From Agrocybe praecox (lineage: Eukaryota; Basidiomycota; Agaricomycetes; Agaricales; Agrocybaceae), in contig OZ024852.1 in NCBI GenBank assembly GCA_964017145.1, positions 931,945-995,944 of the forward strand: a DNA stretch of 64,000 nt. The letters are read 5' to 3'. Position 1 is the stretch's first letter, and the number at the start of each line of letters is the position of its first letter. The notes beneath the pieces are model-generated. The model had not been told where the DNA came from, ran no database searches, and saw nothing but the letters and a program-made list of their open reading frames with translations. Of this stretch, positions 38,309 to 49,404 are shown in pieces. Made by a program: the position numbers and the translations under genes.

Positions 38309-39015
38309 TTACTTCCAGTTGAAAGATACGTCAATGGAGAACGAGGGGATAACCGCAGGTACGGGGGCGGTGAATTCTCCGCGAGAATAGCCGTTCACGG
38401 TGATAGCTGCTGTACCGTTGCTGTTAATTATTACTTTATTTGTGCCAGCCTTGAGGGAGTTCCAGTCATTGAAACCAAACTGTCCATTGTCAGTCTTAGC
38501 CTCCCAGAGCATGGCACCGAAGAGAGACGATATCATGAATTTGGCAGAGTTGCCATCGTCGGTGGTGATCTCAACGTGAACGGTCCTTTTGAACCAGCCG
38601 TTGGACCAGACTTTGGCCTTGAATCCAGTTCCCCTGGCCCAGCTGGTGGGGTTCCGCGGGGAGGACCACCAAGCAACGTTGCTAGGCGGCTCGAAGAAAA
38701 GTGTGAGAAGGCCTTCAGAGCCCCCCAGGGTCTCGAGTTTCACTCCAGCCTCTGAAAACTGATACAAAATGAGCACCGGACTGCAGGATTGGATATCGTT
38801 CTTGACTTACCTGGGACGGACGATCTCGGAATATACAGGTTCGTGTACGTTTTCACTGGGATCCATGAGTTCAACGGGAAGCATGAGTGAAAGTTGGTGA
38901 GTGTTGATAAGGTGTATCTTGTCTCTTTGGTGCTGGAGTACAATATAATTTCAGGATGTATGAGCAGCATTTGATCGGTATGTATTTCTGGTAAGTTCAA
39001 ATGACCAACCTTCAC
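38309..39015 (-). CDS. Two-exon gene of unknown family, about 215 aa
   Basis: Exon 1 is 39015-38811 and exon 2 is 38751-38309, joined by a 59-nt GT-AG intron in phase 1. Exon 1 gives LLIHPEIILYSSTKETRYTL and WIPVKTYTNLYIPRSSVP. Exon 2 gives TLGGSEGLLTLFFEPPSNVA, WWSSPRNPTSWARGTGFKAK, VWSNGWFKRTVHVEITTDD, QFGFNDWNSLKAGTNKVIIN and NGTAAITVNGYSRGEFTAP, ending SIDVSFNWK. The alternation of short hydrophobic strands with Asn/Gly/Trp turns looks like an all-beta, perhaps lectin-like fold, but this is inference; I do not recognise the family. The true start may be the inner ATG at residue 16. No signal peptide is evident. Confidence 0.6.
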
Positions 39016-39845
39016 TGGGCCTCAATAACGTACATATGATCGGCGTACACCTACGGCCGTTCATTAACAAGTCCTAGAAGCTAAGGTTTAAAGCAGATAT
39101 GAATGTGAAGAACGCCACCCAATGCGCGACTGAAAATTTGAGGGTATCCTCGAGGTATGGCGGATATGGCAGTGGTCAATCGCCGGCTTAATTGTGACCA
39201 ATCTACCTTTATTACAACAGTCATTTCGGTTGCCCAAATTGATTTTCGTATAGGATCCTTGTGTCGAGGATCCCGTTTTCCTGGGACTACATGCGCGATT
39301 CAGCCTTTGACCGCTATAAATATCAGTAAGTGCAAATTCACGCTGCCATCCATTCTGCACGACTCACGAGGAAACCACATAAATGAACCCATCTTTTTGA
39401 TTAGCCGCCGCATAAAGTTGGAACAAGGAGACCCGAGTTAAGTATCCTGAACATGCCCATGGTGGCAGCTTCAAAACCGATGTTGGAAATTCCACTGTTT
39501 GGTGCCCATTTTCGTTTACCTTCGCACAAGGATCGCTTGCAATTTTGTTTGATTCGCGTGAAACCTGCAAACTTGAGAGTAGCTTTGGACATCTAATCAG
39601 CGAACTGTAGCCTCGAAACCAACACAAAGAGAAGAATTATCGAGAGGAGAATGGAAGAGTTACTGACAATGATGGCATTTTACGAACTCCGCATATTGAC
39701 GGACCGTGCGCGTGACTCGTCATGCATTCATGCATCACCTCACACGATTCTCCTCAACTTGGTTTCCAAACAAACAAAAAAATCAATCCAGAAGAGAAAA
39801 CTGATGAAATTTCTCTATGAACATGATAAAAACGTTCAAAATGAC
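39016..39845. other. Intergenic, no gene seen
   Basis: About 830 bp between the unknown gene and the tRNA. Short ORFs on both strands carry no recognisable feature. Confidence 0.45.
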
Positions 39846-39957
39846 TGCCCCAGTGAGGCTCGAACTCACGACCTTCCGATTGCGTAAGCATTTCGAGTAA
39901 CAATCTTACTCATAATATTTAACAGTCGGACGCTGTAACCAACTCAGCCATGGGGCA
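39846..39957 (-). tRNA. tRNA-Asn (GTT) with a 39-nt intron
   Basis: On the minus strand: acceptor stem TGCCCCA/TGGGGCA (7 bp), D-arm GCTG..CAGC, anticodon stem TCCGA/TCGGA with loop CTGTTAA (anticodon GTT), variable AGGTC, and T-arm GTGAG-TTCGAGC-CTCAC. An intron at 39881-39919 sits between positions 37 and 38, the canonical eukaryotic place. All stems pair fully in my reading. Internal A and B boxes are present, so it should be transcribed by RNA polymerase III. Confidence 0.93.
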
Positions 39958-40156
39958 GATACTAGTATGTAGCAAGGGGCAGCTATGAGGATATCCACAA
40001 AGCAGGCGTCTATCTGTCGATCGGGCCGGACATCGCCGGACGCTACCACGACAAACACCGTTTCATTGTACTTCAACCAACCATCTATGAAGTGAAACTT
40101 CTCCATCTGAAATTCCGCTTTCTATATCAAGTACAACTGTCATAAAAACTATCACC

Positions 40157-41384
40157 ATGAGCGACAGTTTTCCTTCAATCAAGCGTGCAAGAGCACCTTC
40201 TGACTCTTCTTCTCTGTCGGTTTCTCCTACTCAGCCACACAAAGCATCCCGCATCATACCTTCATCTGCGATATCGGAATCAGGAGAGACCGCATCAGTC
40301 AGATCCAACAATCCTCCTCTCCTGTGCACTCTGCCACCTACATGCCACCATCACCCAACGCCGATCGCTGATACAAACGAGCTCGAAAAACACTATGCTA
40401 AATTCCATGCTCATGTCTGCGAATACGAAAAGTGTGGATGTGTATTCACGGATGCTAGACTGTTGGAATTGGCATGTAATATATGTCATTTTCAACGACT
40501 TGATATTGATTCCCGCGAGTAGCATCAAACGGAATGTCATGATCCTATAGCAGCATTGCGCAAGGAACGAGGAGAAAAGATCGTAAGGATTTCAACTCAA
40601 ACTTCAATGTTTTTTCTCGCCTCATTGCCGCTAGTTTCAATGCCATATACCAGCACCGACTTGTGGTCGAAGCTTCTTGACGCCTAAAACGCGTCGTTTA
40701 CATCTCATCCAAGTTCATTCATACCCAAAGGAGTACTTTTTTGCTGTCACCAACAAAGGGATCGGGGGTCTATTGAAGAAATGGGGAGAAGGCGCGAGTA
40801 TGATTCGTAAAGAATGGAAACCGAGAGAAGAGAAAGATAGCGAGAAGATAAGATACAGAGACGACAAAATGGACATGGACGAGGATGACGAGGAAGATGA
40901 AGAGGAAGCAGAGGAAGAAGATGAAGATGAGCACGAAGACTTGGCAGATCTTGAAGCAACACCTCGCATGTTACCTCGAACCACGGGAATACAGTCCCCA
41001 AATTCTTCAGTATCATCATCAAAAACAAATCGTCATCACCGCGATGTTCTGACGGAATCTCATGCGGGCCTCGATTCACTTGCGAATTCAATGGAGTCTC
41101 TCACTCTCGTCCCAGATTCGATTAGATTTGGAAGAGGTGGTAAGAATGCTGGGTTCGGTCCAATGCGTCCAGGATACCGAGGTCGCGCCCGTGGTAGGGG
41201 TGGGAGAGGAGGTATCATCCCAGTAAATGCACAACAAATGGACGTTGACCCTGCTCGAGGAGAAGGAGATGCTGTTGGCCTGAATGGGTCTAGTTACAGG
41301 GGCAGAGGTCGGGGTCAAAATATATCTCGTCCTCCTCGGGCAAGGGGTAGGGGACGAGGCAGAGGGTATCTGGCAACTAGTTGA
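40157..41384 (+). CDS. ZNF511: ZNF511-type C2H2 zinc-finger protein with RGG tail
   Basis: 374 residues from three exons: 40157-40471, 40523-40582 and 40635-41384. A Ser/Pro-rich start is followed by paired Cys/His fingers: CTLPPTCHHHP, HAHVCEYEKCGCVFTDARLL, ELHQTECHDPIAALRKERGE, then FQCHIPAPTCGRSFLTPKTR and LHLIQVHSYPKEYFFAV. This arrangement, ending with H..VH-YP, is the ZNF511 pattern. A long acidic Asp/Glu run and then Arg-Gly repeats (RGRARGRGGRGG; RARGRGRGRG) form the tail, suggesting RNA binding in the nucleus. Intron 1 appears to use a GC donor: only ending exon 1 at ..GAATTG before GCATGT keeps the LLELHQTECH frame. Confidence 0.85.
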
Positions 41385-42723
41385 AAACGCTATCGGCGGG
41401 TTGAAGACATTTCCTCCACGGATATGAGCCACGGCATACAGGGAGAGGCTGAAAAACCTTGAAGTGTTTTTAGGTACGATGTACTATCTGTTCAGCGAAG
41501 TGATATGGTGCGGAGTGTAAACAAAATCATGTATAGTATATCTGTTCTATGTAAGCCTGAGTAAATGTATATCAGCGAATGTATCGTAATCCTCAGAAAT
41601 GATTGTACGTTGCCGAGTAAATGATAGGCGTTTATTTTTTTGCGACACGGCCAGTCGGGGTTCAGTTAGATCCAATTCGCCTTGCTCAATGAGTCCTGGA
41701 CGTTGAACTTTGAACCCCTAAAGATATCTTTGTTTTCGATATTACAACTTTGCTTTGAAAGCCAGTAGAGCCTTGAAAGTATCTGACAGTAGTTTTTGTG
41801 GCTTGTGTACAACATAATTAGCAGCCCTGGAAGTGGCGTTGAAGATATAAGCGCCCAGTGCGAGCTGCAGGGACCTGCGTCTTTCAGTTTCAGAGACTAG
41901 ATCTTGATTCTTCAATGACCTTGTTTTCGGCGGTTGTGAGAGAAGTTGGAAGTGTAACCTCGTCATTCAAGAAGGAAGGTGCACGTTGGGATACACAGCA
42001 TATTCCTTGATAAAGAGCGTATTAACACAATGAGTACATGTCCTCTATGAACGTTGAACCTCGAATTTCGCCCCGTCGGAGGTTCAACGATGCCGCGCCC
42101 GTCCTACAGGTCTTTTCTGTTCGTCCTTTATATACCACCATCATCGTGACTCTTGAGAAGACAAATAAGCTTCAATGGCCGAGATTGAATTCAGAATCAA
42201 ACTCTTTAACGGGCCCTGTCAGAAAAGGTAAGTTTATACTTTTTTGGAATAAAGTTCCGACTGACAAATGAACATGTTATTTAGCTGTCGTCATCCATTC
42301 CGTGAGCAACGGGACGGCAATGGGTATCATCATCGCTGAAGCGCTGATCGTCATTCGTCAGCTAGTCATGATGGACCAGTCACTACTTAGTCGCTCGCTC
42401 GCTCCCGTCTTTTATGTTCGCTCGCTGCCGTCGTTAACGTGTCATGTTCATATCGCCGAGACTGAGTCGACAGTGGATCTTGCCAAGATGAGCTTCTGTT
42501 CAAAATAGTTTTGCATCAAGTACTCGGCGGTGCCTCGTCAAATTCGTATTTCGGAACCGAAACCACGTGACCGAGCGGGTGTTTTCCAGCCTCGACTTAT
42601 GTCGGCATTATCCGGGGGCCTGATATGGTCGACAATTCTTACGATTGTGTCAGCACTGGACCGCTATTAACCGTATGTCATTGGTGTGTGCTAATCTCTT
42701 TTACGCAACTTCAACTTCTGATA
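41385..42723. other. Intergenic upstream of OYE 3
   Basis: 1.3 kb with no supportable gene; ORFs at 41742-41966 (minus) and 42038-42508 (plus) look incidental. Confidence 0.5.
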
Positions 42724-42841
42724 TTCTTGATAGCCAATTCGCTGATCAATCGCTGCACATGTACATACTACTGCAGCATGATGACATTGTAAGTAGCACG
42801 AAGTATGCGAAGCATTGTATTGGCACTTATGAAGTATAAAA
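42724..42841 (+). promoter_or_regulatory. OYE 3 promoter module with TATA box
   Basis: TTCTTGATA (42724-42732), 12 nt, ATCAATC (42745-42751), then TATAAAAGCTG from 42835. The gap to the TATA box is about 40 nt longer than at OYE 1 and OYE 2. Confidence 0.7.
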
Positions 42842-42926
42842 GCTGTCCATGGACGACAAGATTCAGCAGAACCACCTACATAACATATCCTCTCATCTAC
42901 AGCTCTCTTAACCAACTCTAACAGCA

Positions 42927-44449
42927 ATGTCGATCCAAGCTCTTTTCAAGCCCATTCAGATCGGTGATATCACCTTGAAGAACCGCATTACGATGTCTGC
43001 GCTTACCAGAAATCGTGCTGAGGACACTATTCCTACTGAGCTGATGAAGGAATACTATCTCCAGCGCGCCGATGCAGGTCTCATCGTGTCTGAAGGCATC
43101 TTGGTCGTGCGTCAAGGGTGAGTTTGCTTCAAGTTGTGCCTAGGAGATCAATGTTCATAACCCTTTCTCTAGCACTGAATGGCCCCACGCTCCCGGAATC
43201 TGGGATGACGAACAAGTCGCCCGCTGGAAGGTCATCGTCGACGCTGTACACTCCGCAGGAGGAAAAATCTACGCACAGGTCAGTCCGAATTTCATTTTTC
43301 AATAAACTGAATCTTGACCGAATGACCTTGTTTAGTTGTGGCATGTCGGTCGTGCCGCCCACCCTGAAGCCGAACAGCAAAAACTTGCAGGAACAGTACG
43401 TGTTCCGTCTATGATATCACCAACCACTATTTAATCAGACCCATTTTTAGCCTGTGTACGCACCTTCAGCGATCAGCGCTCGTGGTGGTAAATTCCGCAC
43501 CATCCCAGGCCAGCCCGGTTACACCACGGTGCGTACGATTTCAAATATTGGATATTTTCCATCGATGCTCATGTACATATAGCCAACTGCAGTAGAAGAT
43601 CCATGGATTATCGTCGAGCAATTCAAGCAAGCAGCTATAAACTCCAAGAAAGCCGGATTCGATGGTGTTGAAGGTACGCGCTTATGTGTTTGTTTTTAAA
43701 TTCGGACAAAGCTGACCACCACACAGTTCACGGTGCTAACGGATACATCGTACACCAGTTCCTTGACAGTACTTCCAACAGTCGTACCGATCAGTGGGGT
43801 GGAAGTATCGAGAACAGATCTCGTTTCGGTCTGGAAGTCCTGAAAGCACTCATTGGAGTCTATGGACGTAATGTCGCCATTAAGATTGGTCCAACTGGAG
43901 GCTACAACGACATGGGGTAAGTCAGCCAATATCTGTCGCCAAACTTGTCTTACTTACTAACGTTTAACAGCATGCCTTTGCAAGAAACGATTGATACCTT
44001 CTCCTATTTCCTTACGGAGGCCGATAAATTGGGCTTGGCTTACATTACCCTCACGCGCTACTCTCCTTACCTTGACGTCGAGTACGAACGTACGTATATA
44101 TTCAACCAACCCATGACTACTCATCATTCTAATGTCTCTTATTTATATAGCCGGCGTCAAACGCGGTATTCAACACGACGTCCTTCAGACTTACAAGCCA
44201 TTCATCAAGAACACGACCCTGTTCATCAACGTGGGCGTGACCCCCGAAGAGGGTGAAGAGCTTGTCTCGTCCGGCAAAGTCGACGCCATCTCGATTGGAA
44301 TGAACTTCATCACACATTCTGACCTGATCAAGCGCGTCCAACACGGCAAACCCCTTGACAATGCCCCCGACTACGCTCATATGCAGACCAACAAGACCTC
44401 TGGAGATTGGGCCACTGGGTACACTGATTACCCCACGGCTGTATACTAG
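42927..44449 (+). CDS. Old Yellow Enzyme family NADH:flavin oxidoreductase, paralogue 3
   Basis: Third copy of the family, same eight exons. Start [136 protein letters not shown]; end TSGDWATGYTDYPTAVY. The His/Asn substrate pair and the FMN-contact Thr are retained. No frame break. The 3' end faces BTB 4 across a 239-bp gap. Confidence 0.92.
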
Positions 44450-44688
44450 AGTTGCATGTGTGGATAGACCTATATTCCGTATAGAACAGCACTTAACGCA
44501 TTAGTGCCGTTTAGATGTTCTCAATAATACATACTTGTGCTTCAAATTATGTTTTTACCGGCATATAGATCGCTGATAATGACTTTAATTATATGAATTT
44601 TACAATACAACAGAGCTTGAAAGAGTACAAATAAGACTTCGAATCATTAAAGTATCCAAAACGGAAAAGAAACATGGCTATCTACCAG

Positions 44689-45777
44689 TCAACTCGAATC
44701 TCCGGTTTTCGAAATATAAGTTGAAAAGGATTTAACTTTACTTACTCCATCATCGAGTCGTCTAGCTAAGCCGGTAATAGCAGTACACCAAGGATGATAT
44801 GTAGGAGGTAAAGCTGGGCGCAACATGGCATTTTGGTAGAGATGTTGTCCCAAGTCAGTCCTGGGCTGCGGCTTCGACACCAACATATCTTTACAACAGG
44901 TCCTGACGTTTTCTGTGTACGAGCCTTTGATCGCCTGTGCTAGTGCAAGCCTTAGTTCATAGACTGAATCTTTAGATGTTTGAAGATCAGTGATCCAAAT
45001 GAACTGTGAGCTCCGGCAGAGACTACAGGTGTCGTTACCATGGCACATAGACGAAGGATCTGCTGAGCACTCCGCGGGCGCCTTTCTTATCTCTTCGACG
45101 GTCTCCGTAAATAAAGAGGCCCATACAGAGTGATATTCAGTCTGAAAATTCGATAGCCCGTCAATGATATGTCGAGCACGTCAATTTCAGATACTCACCC
45201 ATGCGATTAAATAATGCATCGGTAATTGCTTAAGCACTGGTATTATAGGCTTACGAGCAAGAAGAAGGGCAGCTTCGTCGGCGAGTTTTAGATGATCGTG
45301 TTTTAGTGAATAGGCGAGAATTTCCACTGCATGATCGGGTAAAAAAGATCTAACAGAGCACATCTGGTATTAGAGGTTGTTCCAATCCCTCATGCATAAA
45401 AAGACGTACTTTAATCGCGAATTGCAAGGACTCATGGCTGAGTAGACCTCGTACTTCCCAACGGCCTCTGCCAGCTCAATCACAGTCTCAAAGCTCTCAT
45501 CGTCAAGATCGGGATACCTCTTGGGGTATACAAACTCAAATAGTAGTTCAAGTATCTTTCCAGATTCCGTAAGTTGCACTTTTTCTCCGCAGGTATCGAC
45601 TTCAGGCCCTGGGAAGGCACCGGTATGCGACTCCAAGAGGGATTTATGCAAGTTGAATAGCTGCCCGTCGGAGGATTGGACTTGAATATCTGAGGGCTCT
45701 GAAGTGACTATAGACGCAGGACCATGCTATGAGGGATGTATCATTAATCGATCCAGGAAGGGCTTACATTTATTCAT
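44689..45777 (-). CDS. BTB/POZ domain protein 4
   Basis: Minus-strand BTB protein. I place the start at the ATG at 45777 (MNK), because the only TATA box (TATAAAAGG, 45856-45848) lies about 75 nt upstream and the splice to exon 2 at 45707 gives FTSEPSDIQVQSSDGQLFNL, matching the layout of the other BTB genes. The core continues ESHTGAFPGPEVDTCGEKVQ and LLFEFVYPKRYPDLDDESFE. Then come LPDHAVEILAYSLKHDHLKL, LKQLPMHYLIAW, and a Cys-bearing C-terminus (MCHGNDTCSLCRSSQFIWI). The 3' end could differ: GTAAGT after LARRLDDG may be a donor, with a further exon unseen. More diverged than BTB 2 and 3. Confidence 0.8.
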
Positions 45778-45847
45778 TACCACGGTGGTAGGATCGTTTG
45801 GGGTTTGAAAATGGTTGGCTGTAGGTTATCTATTGACACCCCAATGC

Positions 45848-45856
45848 CTTTTATAC
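45848..45856 (-). promoter_or_regulatory. TATA box of BTB 4
   Basis: TATAAAAGG on the minus strand, about 75 nt upstream of the chosen ATG; no other ATG lies between. Confidence 0.6.
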
Positions 45857-46514
45857 GTACGCAGAGAGTAGTGACCCCTTGTATTCAAATGAAAGCGGGT
45901 TCCTTTAGTCAACAAAGAGATACTTAGAAGTACAAGGTTCGCAAGTCTGGCGGATCAGCGCTTCAGCTTTCTCCGTCGGCGTCTGCCGATCAGTGTTGGC
46001 AGTGGATATCCACATCGATATATAGGCAGTGGCCAGTCCGCTCAAAGTATTTGATAAGCATTCTCAATGCCCATTTCCACGTTTTGACAACTGCTCCGCT
46101 ATGTTTCACGAGCCACCGTCACCCTGTGCAGCCCTCGAGCACGCCCGACTAAAAGCGCGAGAAAGCTTTATTTTTCATTATTGTCTACTGTCAACAACCT
46201 CTTACTATTCTCTTGATTATTTTCTTGGAACTGCGCCAAAATCCTCTTTGCCAGGCTACTTTGACGTGGCTAACATGGGCCTTGGCCCCATCCATTATCG
46301 ATAATTGGATGCGTCGCCAATCAAGCTGCATATATATTTCACGCTATGTGATGTTTTCTCACTGAGACAGACTTTCCACTGGCTTCGTCTAATTAGTATC
46401 TTTCCCTGGTTTCTCTATCAAGCCTTTTACTTACCAATTTTCTTCATATCCTACCCTTACGGCTCTCTACTGTTTCCCCAACAATCTCTGTGAACCTTAT
46501 ACGGCCACAATGTT

Positions 46515-46730
46515 GATCGCTGTTCCTGCTGTTCCGCTGTTCCTGCTATCCTGCCACCCCGCCTTTCCTGTTATCTTGCTACCCCACCGTTGTCGCTATC
46601 CTGCTACCTCGCTATTCCTGCTACCCTGCTTTCCCCGCTATTCCTTCACCCCACCGTCCCTTTATCCTGCTATTCCTACTACCCCTCATTATGCTATTCC
46701 CGCTATTCCATGTATTCTTGCTGTTTAGCG
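46515..46730. repeat. Pyrimidine-rich degenerate microsatellite
   Basis: About 215 bp almost purely C/T on the plus strand, built from variants of CTGCTATTC, CTGCTACC and CCGCTATTCC. No fixed period, so probably an old degenerate repeat. Confidence 0.75.
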
Positions 46731-48941
46731 GCCAACGAGCTAACACCTAGTGTATTTTCTTCAATTATAATACCATCTAGGCTATGAGCGACGATCCGTT
46801 GGCACCGCTATATTAGTAATGGCGTAACTTCCTAATTTTGGAATATTGCTGCTCTAATATCTAGCGGTATTCGATGAAGCAAAGCACCAGGCCCCATGTA
46901 CATGCTTAGATACGGATTCCAGAACAAGCACCGATCTTTTGAGGTCGCCCTGCTTCGTGCCAATAGATGGCTCCTGGATTGAGTCTGTTTATTAGGCCAT
47001 GTGTGTGTTACCGATTCTCCGGTCTGCCCAAACACGATATTCTCATATGTTGCAATGTCTTTTCTGGATGTTAGATGGTACATCCAAAGTTTAAACTTTA
47101 CCCTCTGCTATAGTAAACTTCGAAGTTTTTTTTCGAGTCAGGAAAATCCCAGATGGCATCAAAAGCAGATTTTTGGCTGCGATGTCCTATGCTAACCTCG
47201 ATACTGTCGAAGAGTATCATGTCAAAGCATATCAGCTACATCTTTTATTTTTAAATTTTGTACTCGGAAAGCTACTACATAGATCCTCGCCAGAAAGAGG
47301 TTGTGCTATGAAATAACCACACGGTATCCGCCGTATCAGATGAGAATGTGGCCCACATGGTAAGCATAGTAAGTCGCCAATGGGAGGTTTTTCGTCACTT
47401 TCTTGATTCAGATTATCTATATAAAACAGCTACATATTTAACACAATTCAGTCTAGTAAATGCAATTTAATATCGGAGAGAAAGAATGTGAATTGATGCT
47501 CCAAAACCTGTTTGAAAATCACGAATGCGGGTTTTGACGAAGTTCTGACGAAGAGTCCTGACCTGGAGTCCTGACCTGTTCTGACGCGTCCGCCATCGAT
47601 GCGTTTATTAATGCGAAAATTCAGCGCCTCGGTCATTTCCGACGTGGCGAAAAGTCTGGGAAAAGCCATGTCCACGTTCGTGGCGACGTGGATATCCACG
47701 CCTCCACTGGCGATGCCTCCACTGCTGCCGATCGATGCATAATATGCTGGTATTAGGTCAGAGCTGGATTTCTTTCGTCATGACTTCTGGGCTAGAAATC
47801 TTCGAATTTCCGCCTTTTGGTAAAAGGCTTGCTTGACCACTTTTAAAGGGGAGGAGGCGCCCACTGTGGTTTAGCTTGAATCTGAGTTGCAATGTTTAGG
47901 TAAGCTGAGAGCTCCGGCATAACTTGTAAATTTGCATATTGTTCTTCCTCTCTCATTCTATCATGTTTATCTAAGAAATTTTATTTTATTTTTAAAAAGG
48001 GTTTTTTGAACAGCTTCCTCCCCTTTTTCAAAACCTGTAGTCCTGGTCTCGGCATTCGAGCCACCAGCCCGTCCCTCAAACCCCAATATGGGTGCTTCTT
48101 TAACCTAAGTTTGCTAAATTTACCTTTCAGAAGTAGGCATGCGCAGTCTCCGTTGTCCCAAGCTCCATCTTTTATTAATATTTAGAGGTAGAGGTCAGCC
48201 TACACTCTTTTTTTACGTTGACTAGTTCTTTCAGGGCATACGAAGAGATTGAGAGGATGATAACGATGATGATTCGCCGTCCATTCAAAGTTCAAAGTAG
48301 ATTTCAGGCAGCAGGCAGTGGCGTGATCGATTGGTTTAGAAGAAGGATCCCGTGAACCTTTTTTGGAATCACGATTTTAAGGGTGTCATCACCGGCTGCC
48401 CACGTCCAGGTTCAATCAGTTTTTGGTCCCCGGGTCTTGATTTCGAACCGATCAACGAGGTACTTTATCAATAATTATATATGTACACAACTTCACAAGG
48501 CATGCGCCTTGCTTCACTGCGGCACCAAAAATACAAATAAAATTTGGACAGTATATGGCAAGGAGGCATTAGAGCATAGCCGTAAAGTGTAGGTATCAAA
48601 GGAAAGAGAAGATAACACTGAAAAGCATGATAATATTTGTAAAATAGCTCCAAATTTGGTGAGATGAAATGGAGAGACCGGAGACAAAGGAAGGAATATG
48701 GCCAAAGTAATAAAAAATACATCATTGGAATGAAAATGAGATCTTCCAAAGAGGTGCAAAAACAAACATGTACACACGAACTTGGGCATTTCCTTAATAG
48801 TATAGTTAGTATTGAGGAGTACATTCGGTTGCACGGCGTCGATATCGGTTTCTCCGAGAAACATGTTAATAAATACAGGTCGCGTGTATTTAATAACCTG
48901 TATGTCGAAAATACAGGCTCGGGCTTCACATATATAGTATA

Positions 48942-48980
48942 GCCGATACCTGTATCTTGGAAATACAGGTACATATCGGC
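48942..48980. repeat. Interrupted palindrome (hairpin)
   Basis: GCCGATA-CCTGTAT, spacer, ATACAGG-4 nt-TATCGGC: two stacked 7-bp arms. Further ATACAGG/CCTGTAT pairs occur at about 48874-48905. Confidence 0.7.
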
Positions 48981-48994
48981 GCCCGCCGTGTAAT

Positions 48995-49080
48995 TTGATG
49001 TTATTAATATCAAAGGATACGAACATCTCAAACTTAATCGGGTACCAATTAAGTTTGACATTGTTAATATCAAAGAATAC
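48995..49080. repeat. Two 26-bp direct repeats, 60-bp period
   Basis: TTGATGTTATTAATATC... at 48995-49020 and TTGACATTGTTAATATC... at 49055-49080, each followed by AAAG(G/A)ATAC. Each is partly palindromic (TTGATGTTATTAATATCAA). Confidence 0.7.
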
Positions 49081-49341
49081 ATAGTACCTTTTGGGGATAC
49101 TTGTAACTTGTGTAGAGTTGCTGAAGCTCGATGATCTACAAACCCTAGTGCACGGCGACCCTGATTCCTCAATACATATAAATGGCATGAGAGCCGGTCA
49201 AACCGATGTGACTTGCCAATGGGTTTGTCCTAACTTGTTGGTTGCCCACAGCCTGTCAGGATATCTTACCCTACCCTTTTTCAACTTATAGCTGGTGCTG
49301 GTCAACAGATTTTGCTCGTATTGGTAACCCTTCAAGGATCC

Positions 49342-49348
49342 TATAAAA
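49342..49348 (+). promoter_or_regulatory. TATA box of the 49405 gene
   Basis: TATAAAA at 49342, 63 nt before the ATG at 49405. It overlaps an earlier ATG at 49348, which argues against using that ATG as the start. Confidence 0.55.
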
Positions 49349-49404
49349 TGGTCTCCATCTATCGACGATGGGTCAAATTTGTTACGCGTACCATAAACCT
49401 TGTC

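Larger units (their letters stand above)
45857..49341. other. Gene-poor 3.5 kb region
   Basis: No supportable coding gene on either strand; the longest ORFs (48468-49188, minus) have no family features and unusual composition. It contains a pyrimidine tract, a hairpin and paired direct repeats listed separately. Confidence 0.5.

Noticed and set aside
46029..46304. 91-codon ORF after BTB 4.
   Set aside because: No conserved feature, and it is followed by the pyrimidine microsatellite; considered incidental.
48468..49188. Overlapping 224- and 234-codon minus-strand ORFs.
   Set aside because: They overlap in two frames, have no recognisable domain, and coincide with hairpins and direct repeats; most likely AT-rich chance ORFs.
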